The notes beneath the pieces are model-generated. The model was not told the DNA's origin, made no database searches, and saw only the letters and a program-made list of their open reading frames with translations. DNA of 64,000 bases from DATAOG01 sp963757395. Its GTDB lineage: Bacteria > Pseudomonadota > Alphaproteobacteria > Geminicoccales > Geminicoccaceae. The position numbers and the translations under genes are program-made. The stretch lies in NCBI GenBank assembly GCA_963757395.1, contig CAVWRK010000006.1, positions 62,001 to 126,000 on the forward strand, written 5' to 3'. Positions 1 to 9,057 of the stretch are shown here, piece after piece. Each line of letters starts with the position of its first letter. The stretch's first letter is position 1.

Positions 1-699
1 GCCTGCGGCTCGGGCAGGACCTTGAAGATCAAGCGGTCGACCTTCGGCTTACCGCCCCAGTAGTTCGGATTGGCGTCCAAGGTCACCTGATCGCCATGCG
101 CCCACTCCTTGAAGATGAAGGGACCGGTTCCGACCGGGTTGTTGCGGAAATCTTTGCCGAACTTGGCAGTTGCGGGCGGGCTCACGACGCCGTTCCAGAC
201 CATCGCCAGGCTGGCGAGGAACGGTGCCGACGGATGCTTGAGCTTGAACTCTACGGTGGCGTCGTCGACCACGCGATAGCTGTCGACCGCGTCGTAGGTG
301 AAGTCGGCCATGGTCTCGACCGGCCCGGTGTTGTAGATGTAGTTGGGATCGTCCTTCTTGAACAGGCGATCCAGACCCTGGACATAGGTCTTCGCATTGA
401 ACGGCGTGCCGTCCTGGAAGGTCACGCCCGGGCGCAGATGGAAGGTGTAGGTGAGGCCGTCATCGGAGATGTCCCAGCTTTCGGCCAGGCCCGGCTCGAC
501 CTCGACGGTGCCGGGCTTGTAGCGCACCAGGCTGTCGAACACGGTGGCCATGACGAAGCCTGAGGTGTTGTTGAGCACCGCCTCCGGGTCGAAGCCGGTC
601 GGGTCGGCCTGGATGGAGATGACCAGGGTCTTGTCCGCGGCGCCCGCCGCCGTGATCGATGCGGCGGTCAGCAGCGCCGCCAGCAATGCACGTTTCATG
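1..699 (-). CDS. Dipeptide/oligopeptide-type ABC transporter substrate-binding protein (partial)
   Basis: The first 233 residues of a periplasmic solute-binding protein of the SBP_bac_5 family (DppA/OppA type), which delivers peptides, opines or nickel to an ABC permease. The ATG at 699 is preceded by a strong GAGGAGG. Residues 1-20 form a signal peptide with an Ala-Gly-Ala cleavage region. After it come the family landmarks: LVISIQADPTGFDPE at the mature N-terminus, EPGLAESWDISDDGLTYTF and LRPGVTFQDGTPFNAKTYV, then NPVGTGPFIFKEW. The C-terminal half lies beyond the left edge, so the permease genes are not visible and the substrate cannot be called. Confidence 0.93.
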
Positions 700-974
700 G
701 TTGCCTCCTCAGAAGTGGTGCGCAGTGTCAAGCCTGCCTCGACCCGTCGGTCACGCGCGCCGCGCCCGGACCGGGGCCAGCCGTTCCGATCTTAGGCTCG
801 AGGCGCGAGGATAGGAGGCCGATCCGGATTTGAAAAGCACACCTCGAGCCTGCTGGACGCGGTTGTTGCGCGCAACGCGATCGCGAGGCGCCGGGCTTCA
901 ACCCCGCAATAGCTTGACAGGCGCGCCGGCTCGATGATCGCTAGCGCGGTCACAAACCGTGAGGGGAGCCGCCC

Positions 975-2072
975 GTGATCATCGACTCGCACGCGCACAT
1001 TTTCGAGAAGTGGTCCGGGGCCTGCGGCCTGCCCTCGCGTGCGCTGCACTGGCGCTATCTCCAGAAGAACCTGTGCCGCCCGGCCGCCAAGGTCTTCCGA
1101 GCCCGCGACGGCGCGCCGTCCGCGGCGGCGCTCCTGTTTCGCGCCGGCACGAACGCCTGGGACGGCCTGCGCGACGACATCGATTTCCGGGTCGGGCCCT
1201 ATGGCCGGATCGAGTTCACGGTCGCGGGCGAGGACCACTACGTCCAGTACATGCCGGTCGCGATGGCCGAGATCGAATCGACGCCCGAGTCCATGATCAC
1301 CCAGATGAACGCGGCCGGGGTCGACCACTGCATCCTCCAGGCGGGTTTTACCTACGGTTACATGAACGACTACAACGCGCTCGCCCAGCGGCACTACCCC
1401 GATCGGTTCACCGGGCTGCTGCACGTCGACGAGGCGCGGGCCGACCAGGACTATTGGTTGTCGGAAGCCGGCCGCGCGATCGAGCAGCTCGGGCTCAAAG
1501 GCGTCTTCTATCAGCTCGAGCACTTCAGCCGCTACGGCTTCGACGTCTGGTTCGACGACCCGCGCTTCGAGGCCTTCTGGACCCTGATCGACGACAGCCG
1601 ACTGCCGGTGGTCTTCGAGATCACCGCGATTCCCGACTACGACCGGGCGTCTTGCATCGAGGTGTTCCGGCGACTGGCAGGTCTTTTGGACCGCTATCCG
1701 AACATCACCTGGGTGCTCGGGACAGCGCCGCCGCCGCAGTTCTTCGCGGTCGACGGCCGCTGGCAGTTCCCTGAGCCGGTCGAACGGGTCTACCGGCACG
1801 ACAACACGCGCCTCGAGGTCTGCTATCCGATCACCTGGGGCGGCATCTGGGACTACCCGTTCCCGGAGGCCCAGCTGCTGATTCGCGGGCTCCGCGATCT
1901 GTTTGGCGCCGAGAAGCTGGTCTGGGGCTCGGACATGCCGAACGTCGAGCGGTTCTGCACCTACAAGCAGAGCCTGGACTATGTCCGCAGCCATTGCAGC
2001 TTCCTCACGGCGCGCGAGATGGAGCAGGTTCTCGGCGGCAACCTCGCGCGCCTGTTCGCACTCCCGGCGTGA
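975..2072 (+). CDS. Amidohydrolase-2 family protein
   Basis: A 365-residue TIM-barrel hydrolase or decarboxylase of the amidohydrolase-2 (ACMSD-like) family. The GTG start at 975 follows GAGGGGA. The HxH metal motif is at residues 6-8 (DSHAH) and the C-terminal barrel Asp is D320 in WGSDMPN. Two further places where the family usually carries metal-binding His read VVFEITAIPDY and WVLGTAPPPQFF instead, so the metal site looks atypical. It stands alone between the divergent binding-protein gene and the aminotransferase. The substrate is unknown. The amino acid and semialdehyde genes downstream suggest, only weakly, a role in carboxylate or amine catabolism. Confidence 0.85.
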   Translation: MIIDSHAHIFEKWSGACGLPSRALHWRYLQKNLCRPAAKVFRARDGAPSAAALLFRAGTNAWDGLRDDIDFRVGPYGRIEFTVAGEDHYVQYMPVAMAEIESTPESMITQMNAAGVDHCILQAGFTYGYMNDYNALAQRHYPDRFTGLLHVDEARADQDYWLSEAGRAIEQLGLKGVFYQLEHFSRYGFDVWFDDPRFEAFWTLIDDSRLPVVFEITAIPDYDRASCIEVFRRLAGLLDRYPNITWVLGTAPPPQFFAVDGRWQFPEPVERVYRHDNTRLEVCYPITWGGIWDYPFPEAQLLIRGLRDLFGAEKLVWGSDMPNVERFCTYKQSLDYVRSHCSFLTAREMEQVLGGNLARLFALPA

Positions 2073-2473
2073 CCGTCACCCGCCTGGACTCCAGGCAGCC
2101 CGCGCGGCCGCCGCGGCCACTGGCCTCGCTAGGGCCACGGCTCGACCTGATTTGGCCATGGACCAACCGGCCACGGGCTCCGAGTTCGTAGGCAACTCGC
2201 CTGCAGCAACCTGAATGCGCCGCCGGAGGATTGAACCGATCCGCGAGGCCGCGGGCGCCGGTTGGCGCCAGGCGGACAATGGTTGACAAACGGCGAACCC
2301 AACAGCGGTGGATCCAGCCCGGCAACGATCTACGAACCAAGCCGCGGTCGGCGTCGGAAGGCCTTCGCGCGCCGCGGACGGGTTGAGGGCTCGCCATCGG
2401 GCGGAGGCCGGCGTATGCTCGTGTGGGCGCCGAACTCAGACAGGTTCGGCGGCAGGCAAGGGGAGGCTCCGGC
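2073..2473. other. Intergenic region, no gene seen
   Basis: About 400 bases between the amidohydrolase and the aminotransferase. No frame here shows a recognisable protein. A small stem (TGGCC at 2121-2125, GGCCA at 2133-2137) lies 50 bases after the amidohydrolase stop, without a T-run. A TTGACA at 2283-2288 could be a -35 element but has no AT-rich -10 partner at the right spacing. The end of the region carries the GGGAGG ribosome site of the next gene. Confidence 0.5.
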
Positions 2474-3817
2474 ATGTTGGACGAGTTCGATCGGGACGTC
2501 GTGGCGGGTGCGCCGAACGATCTGGAATCCCTCTGGCTGCCGTTCACCCCCAACCGGCAGTTCAAGCAGCACCCGCGGATCGTGGTCGCGGCCAAGGGCA
2601 TGCATTACCGCTCACACGACGGGCGGACGATCCTCGATGGCTCGGCCGGCTTGTGGTGCGCCAATCTCGGCCACAGCCACCCCAAGGTGGTCGAGGCGGT
2701 CCAGCGGGCGGTCGCGACCCTCGACTTCGCGCCGACCTTCCAGTTTGGGCACGCCCCGGTGTTCGAGCTGGCGTCGCGGGTCGCGCATGCGATGCCGGCC
2801 GACCTCAACCGCGTGTTCTTCGTCAACTCGGGCTCGGAGGCCTGCGACACCGCGCTCAAGATCGCGCTCGCCTACCATCGGGCGCGCGGCGAGGGTCAGC
2901 GCACCCGCCTGATCGGTCGCGAGCGCGCCTACCACGGGGTCGGCTTCGGTGGCATGTCGGTCGGCGGCATGGTCGCCAACCGGCGGACCTTCGGGCCGAT
3001 GCTGCCGGGCGTCGACCACATCCGCCACACCCTCGATCTCGAGCGCAACGCCTTCACCCGCGGCCAGCCCAAGTACGGCAAGGAGCTCGCCGACGACCTC
3101 GAGCGGCTCTGCGCGCTGCACGATCCCTCGACCATCGCCGCCGTGATCGTCGAGCCGGTCGCCGGCTCGGTCGGGGTCTATCCGCCGCCCATCGGCTATC
3201 TCGAACGGCTGCGCGAGATCTGCGACAGGCACGGGATTCTCCTGATCTTCGACGAGGTGATCACCGCCTGGGGGCGTCTGGGCTACGCATCGGCCGCGGA
3301 GCGGCTCGGCATCGTCCCCGACATGATCACCATGGCCAAAGGCCTGACCGCGGCGCATGTGCCGATGGGCGCGGTGGTCGCGCGTGATTTCATCTACGAG
3401 GCCTTCATGAAGGGCCCCGAGCACGTCATCGAGCTGTTCCATGGCTACACCTATTCCGGCCATCCGGTGGCGGCCGCGGCCGGGATCGCGAGCCTCGAGG
3501 CCTACAAGGAAGAGGGCATCTTCGAGTGGGTGCGCGAGATCGAGGGCTACTTCGAGGACGCGCTGCACGCCTGCCGCGACCTGCCGCATGTGATCGACGT
3601 CCGCAACATGGGCCTGATGGGCGCGATCGAGCTGGCGCCGCAGCCGGGGGCGCCCGGCAAGCGCGGCTTCGAGCGCATGGTCGCCTGCTACGAGGCCGGT
3701 CTGATGGCGCGGATCGCAGGCGACACCTTCGAGTTTTCTCCACCTTTGATCTGCGAGCGCAGCCACATCGACCAGATCTTCGAAATCTTGAGCACGACGC
3801 TTCGCCGTATGGGGTGA
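2474..3817 (+). CDS. Omega-amino acid:pyruvate aminotransferase (class III)
   Basis: A 447-residue PLP-dependent class III transaminase closest to beta-alanine (omega-amino acid):pyruvate aminotransferases: the start LWLPFTPNRQFK, AKGMHYRSHDGR and DGSAGLWCANLGH is typical of that branch. PLP Lys is K289 (MAKGLTAAH) and D260 (FDEVITAWGRLG) would pair with the pyridine nitrogen. An upstream in-frame ATG exists at 2423, but ATG 2474 has GGGAGG at the right spacing and gives the normal length. With the semialdehyde dehydrogenase 370 bases downstream, it fits a beta-alanine route: beta-alanine to malonate semialdehyde, then to acetyl-CoA. The exact amine donor is inference. Confidence 0.9.
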   Translation: MLDEFDRDVVAGAPNDLESLWLPFTPNRQFKQHPRIVVAAKGMHYRSHDGRTILDGSAGLWCANLGHSHPKVVEAVQRAVATLDFAPTFQFGHAPVFELASRVAHAMPADLNRVFFVNSGSEACDTALKIALAYHRARGEGQRTRLIGRERAYHGVGFGGMSVGGMVANRRTFGPMLPGVDHIRHTLDLERNAFTRGQPKYGKELADDLERLCALHDPSTIAAVIVEPVAGSVGVYPPPIGYLERLREICDRHGILLIFDEVITAWGRLGYASAAERLGIVPDMITMAKGLTAAHVPMGAVVARDFIYEAFMKGPEHVIELFHGYTYSGHPVAAAAGIASLEAYKEEGIFEWVREIEGYFEDALHACRDLPHVIDVRNMGLMGAIELAPQPGAPGKRGFERMVACYEAGLMARIAGDTFEFSPPLICERSHIDQIFEILSTTLRRMG

Positions 3818-3834
3818 AGCGCGAAGATGCGGCG

Positions 3835-4059
3835 ATGGGCAGCTCGCGGTCAGAAAGGTCGATGACGAGCTGATCCGGCGGCTCAAGATCCGGGCCGCCG
3901 AGCACGGCTGCTCGGTCGAGGCTGAGCACCGCGAGATCCTGATGCGAGCGCGGCGCAGGCGGAGACTTCTGGGCGCTGGCTGATCGCCTGCGCAAGACGG
4001 GTCCGATGATGCCGGGCGACGGCGCCGACATCATCCGCCGGGTGCGTGACGAACGGTGA
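3835..4059 (+). pseudogene. Decayed FitA/VapB-like ribbon-helix-helix antitoxin
   Basis: From 3840 one frame reads QLAVRKVDDELIRRLKIRAA followed by HGCSVEAEHREILMRA, the hallmark of FitA-type antitoxins, then runs into a stop. A shift by one base continues the family pattern as GDFWALADRLRKTG and ADIIRRVRDER, ending at TGA 4057-4059. The likely start ATG at 3835 is also out of phase by one base with the first segment. At least two frameshifts therefore break the gene. It lies between the aminotransferase and the semialdehyde dehydrogenase, which suggests an insertion that has since decayed. Confidence 0.75.
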
Positions 4060-4130
4060 ACCCTGCGCTCGTTTTGGATGCGGACGGCGCACTGGCTGGA
4101 CGCCGCCAAGCAGCGAGGAGTATTTCGTAG
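4056..4130 (+). pseudogene. Possible remnant of a PIN-domain toxin start
   Basis: A GTG overlapping the antitoxin stop (GTGA) opens a 24-codon frame, VNPALVLDADGALAGRRQ onward, that ends at TAG 4128-4130. The LVLDADGAL segment resembles the first strand of VapC/FitB PIN nucleases (LVLDASVAL type), where the Asp binds metal. The overlap and position fit a toxin gene paired with the decayed antitoxin, truncated after its first strand. The match is short, so this is tentative. Confidence 0.35.
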
Positions 4131-4186
4131 CTGGTTTGGGGCTGCGCATTGCCGGGGCGTCTGACGCCCAGGACAGGGAGGGCGAG

Positions 4187-5680
<1,494 letters not shown>

Positions 5681-5692
<12 letters not shown>

Positions 5693-5719
5693 CCGCGCCG
5701 GGTGGCCTCAGCCCATGGT
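5681..5719 (+). terminator. Hairpin terminator overlapping the mmsA stop codon
   Basis: A perfect 12-base inverted repeat: ACCATGGGCTGA at 5681-5692, which includes the last codons and stop of mmsA, and TCAGCCCATGGT at 5708-5719, with a 15-base loop. It is followed by TCATTTCTC, a pyrimidine-rich but imperfect U-tail. It sits between mmsA and the convergent island gene, so it could terminate transcripts from either side. Confidence 0.7.
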
Positions 5720-5742
5720 TCATTTCTCGCGCCGTCGGGCGA

Positions 5743-6795
5743 TCACCAAAGCCCGTGCTCATCCTTGACCGGGGCAGGTCCGGAGAGCAGCCGAACGTAC
5801 TTGCATTTGATTCGCATGGCCGAGAACGCCTTGTCCTTGTCATAGTACACGGTTATCCCTGTGGCCAATTGCCCCTCCTCAGGACATGTGGACCAATTGT
5901 GCCAGCCCCCACGGTTGCCAGCGCCTACGATTGGCGTGGTGCCCCTGTCTGCGGACTTATGGTCCGGGCAGTTGGGTCCCCTGAATTCCTCCGGCTTCTC
6001 TATGGACTCCTCTGGTTTGTCCGGTGCCGTGACATGCTCGTTCATTGACGAGACCAAACCTGCACGAATCCGGAGCCCCTTGATCTCCAGCCTGCCGGCC
6101 CGGGGGATGAATGGGTGCAGATCGGCCACATTCGGTTGGTGATGAACGCAGACCTGGAGGGCTCGAACGAACATTCTTTCAGTTGGTCTTAAGTCAACGA
6201 ACCTTGATCTGCCGGACGCGCATCCGTAAATTCTGTATTCAGCAAGCCACCTTCCATTCTGATCTTTTGAAAAACGCGGATCTACCATGTCACCATACAG
6301 CTTGATCCAACATGGATTGTCCGATGCCTCTATGATTTCGATACCCGTGATCGCATAGTAGCTGGCCGGATTGGGTAGCGGAAATCTACTGCTCGCCATG
6401 TTCAGCCCGATGTCGACCTCAACCGAACTGTCAGCACCGCGGTCACCCGATCTGCAGGGGCTGTAGATTGTATCCTCGGGACAATCAGGGTTGAAGGGAG
6501 CCGCGGCACGACCAGTTGGTGGCGGCGGGGGGTTGTGCGGCTGATCCGACATCTGAAGAAAATCGAGCGCTGTCCGCACGGTGACATCCGATCCGGCTTT
6601 TGCCCAGAAGCCGCTGGTGAGGACCACCATGTCGGGATCGAGATACTCCTTGGTTCGTCCCGCCTCGACGACGTCGTTGACCGACAGTCCCGCTGAACCC
6701 GTGCCAGGATGGCGGTCAGCAGCGTCGGAAGACGGCACGCTGATGGCAAAAATCGGGACGGCCAGCGCCCAGGTCGCGATGATCTTCATGATCAA
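5743..6795 (-). CDS. Exported hypothetical protein, possible VMO-1-like C-terminus
   Basis: A 350-residue protein with a signal peptide (residues 1-26, cleavage near SSDAA). I do not recognise the family with certainty. The middle (about 70-250) is rich in Cys, Pro and Asp. The end reads GNRGGWHNWSTCPEEGQLAT, then GITVYYDKDKAFSAMRIKCK and YVRL, which recalls the repeated W-x-CP...A-G-x...I-x-C-K pattern of vitelline-membrane outer-layer/jacalin-like folds in secreted carbohydrate-binding proteins. Base composition is clearly less GC-rich than the neighbours. It lies 27 bases downstream of another exported protein in the same direction, so the two are probably co-transcribed. Function unknown. 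Confidence 0.6.
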   Translation of the reverse strand: MIMKIIATWALAVPIFAISVPSSDAADRHPGTGSAGLSVNDVVEAGRTKEYLDPDMVVLTSGFWAKAGSDVTVRTALDFLQMSDQPHNPPPPPTGRAAAPFNPDCPEDTIYSPCRSGDRGADSSVEVDIGLNMASSRFPLPNPASYYAITGIEIIEASDNPCWIKLYGDMVDPRFSKDQNGRWLAEYRIYGCASGRSRFVDLRPTERMFVRALQVCVHHQPNVADLHPFIPRAGRLEIKGLRIRAGLVSSMNEHVTAPDKPEESIEKPEEFRGPNCPDHKSADRGTTPIVGAGNRGGWHNWSTCPEEGQLATGITVYYDKDKAFSAMRIKCKYVRLLSGPAPVKDEHGLW

Positions 6796-6822
6796 AATCC
6801 TTCTTGCCAGTTGCGCCGAGCT

Positions 6823-7563
6823 TCAGTCGGCGACCGCCAATGAATGGTGTCCCGAGCCTTGTTCCAGACTGGCCAGCTTGTGCTGCAACATCTCGATGAC
6901 TTTGTTCTGCTCGATCATATGCAAAGTCAGTTCTTCGATTTTGAGCAGCAGCTTCGATTGCATGTCGCCAAGACTGACGCCAGCTTCCTCTACTTCGGCT
7001 GCGCTGGGAATGTCAGGCAGATGCCGATGCGTATTGATGTAGTCTTCGAGTTCAGGCAGGCTCCGGAGGGTATAGTCTGTGCTGAATACGCGGTCAGCCC
7101 AGTCCTTCACCGATTTGACGCGGACTTCCTCGGCCAAAATCTTGCCCCCGACAGCGAGAGCATAATCTGACGGTAGGCGCGCGCCGACGTTGTTCAGCCC
7201 GATGACGGCACCTCTGTGGACAGCGAGGTCAAACACGCCCGAGGGAATGAGCGAGGCCTTCGCTCTGGCTCCGCCGACGTACGCTCGCGTGGTATCGAGT
7301 TCAAAGACCGCAGGGGCCTGATCCCGCCAAGTCGACTTTGCGCTGAACAGTAGTTGATCGTCGCCCAGAGGGAGTTTCAGCTCAAGCAAAGCCTTGATAT
7401 CCCCTCTGGCGAATTCCTGGCCGATCGCGACGCTTCCCGATCGCCCGATCACTCCTTTCGGATTATCCGGTCCGGTCCATTGCTGAGCCACAGCGATACC
7501 GTTCATGGCGGAGAACATGACGGTGCTGATGACCATGATCCTTGCGTGACTCACGATACTCAT
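6823..7563 (-). CDS. Exported protein with S74/tail-fibre-like C-terminal coiled-coil module
   Basis: A 246-residue protein. ATG 7563 is preceded by GGGAGAT and followed by a signal peptide ending GIAVAQQW; a longer in-frame start at 7623 lacks such a site. The centre (about 100-150) has the beta-rich LAVHRGAVIGLNNVGARLP and YALAVGGKILAEEVRVK. Then come DYTLRSLPELEDYINTHRHL, PDIPSAAEV and LGDMQSKLLLKIEELTLHMI, ending in a coiled coil. This YTLRSL...HLPDIPSA...KIEELTLHMIEQ module is typical of surface and tail-fibre proteins of Bacteroidetes and some phages. It lacks an obvious S74 peptidase part. Acquisition by transfer is likely; the role is unknown. Confidence 0.7.
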   Translation of the reverse strand: MSIVSHARIMVISTVMFSAMNGIAVAQQWTGPDNPKGVIGRSGSVAIGQEFARGDIKALLELKLPLGDDQLLFSAKSTWRDQAPAVFELDTTRAYVGGARAKASLIPSGVFDLAVHRGAVIGLNNVGARLPSDYALAVGGKILAEEVRVKSVKDWADRVFSTDYTLRSLPELEDYINTHRHLPDIPSAAEVEEAGVSLGDMQSKLLLKIEELTLHMIEQNKVIEMLQHKLASLEQGSGHHSLAVAD

Positions 7564-7911
7564 ATGCAATCTCCCGGAGAGAGGTTCACCCATTAGACAC
7601 TGTGGTATTCCTCGCGTCGACATCTGACATCCTCAGCGGCCTTTCAAATTCGGTTCCTAAGCTCGCGCCAGCTCCTTAATGGCTCCATCGCTCAGAGCAA
7701 TTCTGCCTTTGAGCCAGCCGCGTCGGCGAGCATTCGGAAGGCACTGTTCCCCCTCCGCAATTTTGGACAGCGGAGATCTCAAATGGATCCTTGTCGGCCA
7801 TGAAGAAGTGATGAGGCAGCAGGAGATCGGTCTTGAACAGTGAACTGGTTCACATAGTCCAAAAAAAATTCGTGAGAGTGGCGCATGGACCGGTTAGACG
7901 CGTTGAATTCT
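7564..7911. other. Non-coding stretch upstream of the island operon
   Basis: About 350 bases between the start of the exported-protein operon and the transposase remnant. It is AT-richer than the chromosome and contains an A8 run near 7861. A weak TTGAAA on the minus strand near 7645 might be part of the operon promoter. No gene is recognisable. Confidence 0.4.
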
Positions 7912-8197
7912 GGTGCTGGCCGCGCGAGCGCCGGGTGACCCCGCACATCGCCCAGAACACCGGCGGCCGACGCTCGGCGATCGATGGCCGGGCCACGCGC
8001 CACCCCGGCTATGGTGCGAGAGCGGGTCAGGAAGCGCATCGAGGAGGCCTTCGCCTGGATCAAGGCCATCGCCGGCCAGTCCAGGTCCCAGCTGCGCAGC
8101 CCGGCGCGGGGGGCGCTGGTCGTTCACGCTCGCAGCCGCCGCCTACAACCTGGTACGGCTGCTGAAGCTGCTGGAGACCGGGGGAGCCTCGCTGTAA
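7912..8197 (+). pseudogene. IS5-type transposase C-terminal remnant, two frameshifts
   Basis: Three short frames joined in order give the C-terminus of an IS5-group DDE transposase: RRVTPHIAQNTGGRRSAIDG and RATRHPGY in the first, RERVRKRIEEAFAWIKAIAG in the second, and GRWSFTLAAAAYNLVRLLKL followed by a stop at 8195-8197 in the third. The motif RIEEAFAWIK contains the catalytic Glu region of the DDE triad. The N-terminal two thirds are missing. It marks the right border of the AT-richer island. Confidence 0.85.
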
Positions 8198-8205
8198 CCG
8201 TCCCG

Positions 8206-8787
8206 ATGGACTGTCTACTGGTCGGCCGGTGGCGGATTATCGAAGCCGATCTATCGGATCGTGCTCATCTCGACGTGGTCGAACCTGCCATGATGACCAT
8301 CGGAGCCCACGGCGCAGGCCAAATCACCTTCGGGGCCATGCAGGGCGGCCTCGAGCTCGAGTACTCCCGGTCCACGGTCGTCTTCACCTGGGCGGGGTTC
8401 GAGGAGATGGACGAGGTCGGCGGCTCGGGATCGGCCGAGTTCCAAGACGGCGGCTCGTTCGAGATCGCGTTCGCCTACCAGCGTCGCGCCGGCCTTGTGC
8501 GGGCTTTAATCCGGCCGAGCGGTCAGGCTCGCCCGAGGTCAGAGGTGCGGCCCCAGGATGTCGTCGTATTCCTGCGCGAACTGGACCAGAGTCGCTGCGG
8601 CCCGCCTCGCCTGGGTCGCCCCGGCGGCGCGGGCCGGCAGCGCTCGAGCGGATTGATTGATCAGCCGGTCGATCTCGGCCCGCAGGCGGGTCGCGGTCGG
8701 ATCGTCGGCACGCGCGATCGCGCTCGCGTAGCGACGCTTCAGAAACTCGACGGCCGGTGGCTGCGCCAAACGATGCCTCCCACTTGA
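8206..8787 (+). CDS. Small conserved hypothetical protein (WRIIE..W/L..DLVEPA family), C-terminus doubtful
   Basis: The first 90 or so residues match a widespread small cytosolic family of unknown function: MDCLLVGRWRIIEADLSDR, DVVEPAMMTIGAHGAGQITF, GAMQGGLELEYS, then TVVFTWAGFEEMDEVGGSG. Such proteins usually end about 15-20 residues after this with a GDE-x-A-x-L-x-A-R-like motif. Here the frame instead runs on (AGLVRALIRPSGQARP onward) through 8787, antisense to the next gene. A frameshift near 8490-8520 has therefore probably removed the natural end, and only about 8206-8520 is reliable. ATG 8206 follows the transposase stop by 8 bases. Confidence 0.6.
   Translation: MDCLLVGRWRIIEADLSDRAHLDVVEPAMMTIGAHGAGQITFGAMQGGLELEYSRSTVVFTWAGFEEMDEVGGSGSAEFQDGGSFEIAFAYQRRAGLVRALIRPSGQARPRSEVRPQDVVVFLRELDQSRCGPPRLGRPGGAGRQRSSGLIDQPVDLGPQAGRGRIVGTRDRARVATLQKLDGRWLRQTMPPT
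8539..8769 (-). CDS. Small alpha-helical hypothetical protein (76 aa)
   Basis: Starts at TTG 8769 with a strong GGGAGG six bases upstream. The product is short, charged and Ala/Arg-rich (AVEFLKRRYASAIARADDPT, ending LVQFAQEYDDILGPHL) and looks cytosolic and helical. I do not recognise the family. It is antisense to the doubtful tail of the preceding gene. A perfect CtrA-type box lies 59-73 bases upstream of its start, so cell-cycle control is possible. Confidence 0.5.
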   Translation of the reverse strand: MAQPPAVEFLKRRYASAIARADDPTATRLRAEIDRLINQSARALPARAAGATQARRAAATLVQFAQEYDDILGPHL

Positions 8788-8827
8788 TGGCTGGGGCTCC
8801 GATGGGACCGTGATACGCTCTGCATGG

Positions 8828-8842
8828 TTAAGAAATGATTAA
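8828..8842. promoter_or_regulatory. Putative CtrA binding site (TTAA-N7-TTAA)
   Basis: TTAA at 8828-8831 and TTAA at 8839-8842 with exactly seven bases between, the full consensus of the alphaproteobacterial cell-cycle regulator CtrA. It lies in an AT-rich spot of the intergenic region between the 76-residue gene (minus strand) and kynU (plus strand). It is 59 bases from the former and 216 from the latter. Confidence 0.55.
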
Positions 8843-9057
8843 TGTTGGTCTGCGTCGCTACCTTGAGTTGGCTCACGCTTGACGGATCGAAGCCCGCGCC
8901 CGATCCGTGAGGGTCGGTCCGCCGGCGCGCGATTGGGCGGCGGCTCACGCGCTGATCGCCGGGCCCGACCCTGAGCTGCGGGCGTTCGAGGCTTGCGCGG
9001 GCGCGCGGGGCGGCCGATATAGCCCTCCGGCGGGGCCGAGCCGGGCGGGAGGCCAGG

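Noticed and set aside
792..1994. A 400-codon open frame on the minus strand
   Set aside because: It is antisense to the amidohydrolase, has no domain pattern and an Arg/Val/Asp-heavy composition typical of shadow frames in GC-rich genes.
2283..2312. TTGACA as a sigma-70 promoter before the aminotransferase
   Set aside because: No AT-rich -10 element 16-18 bases downstream.
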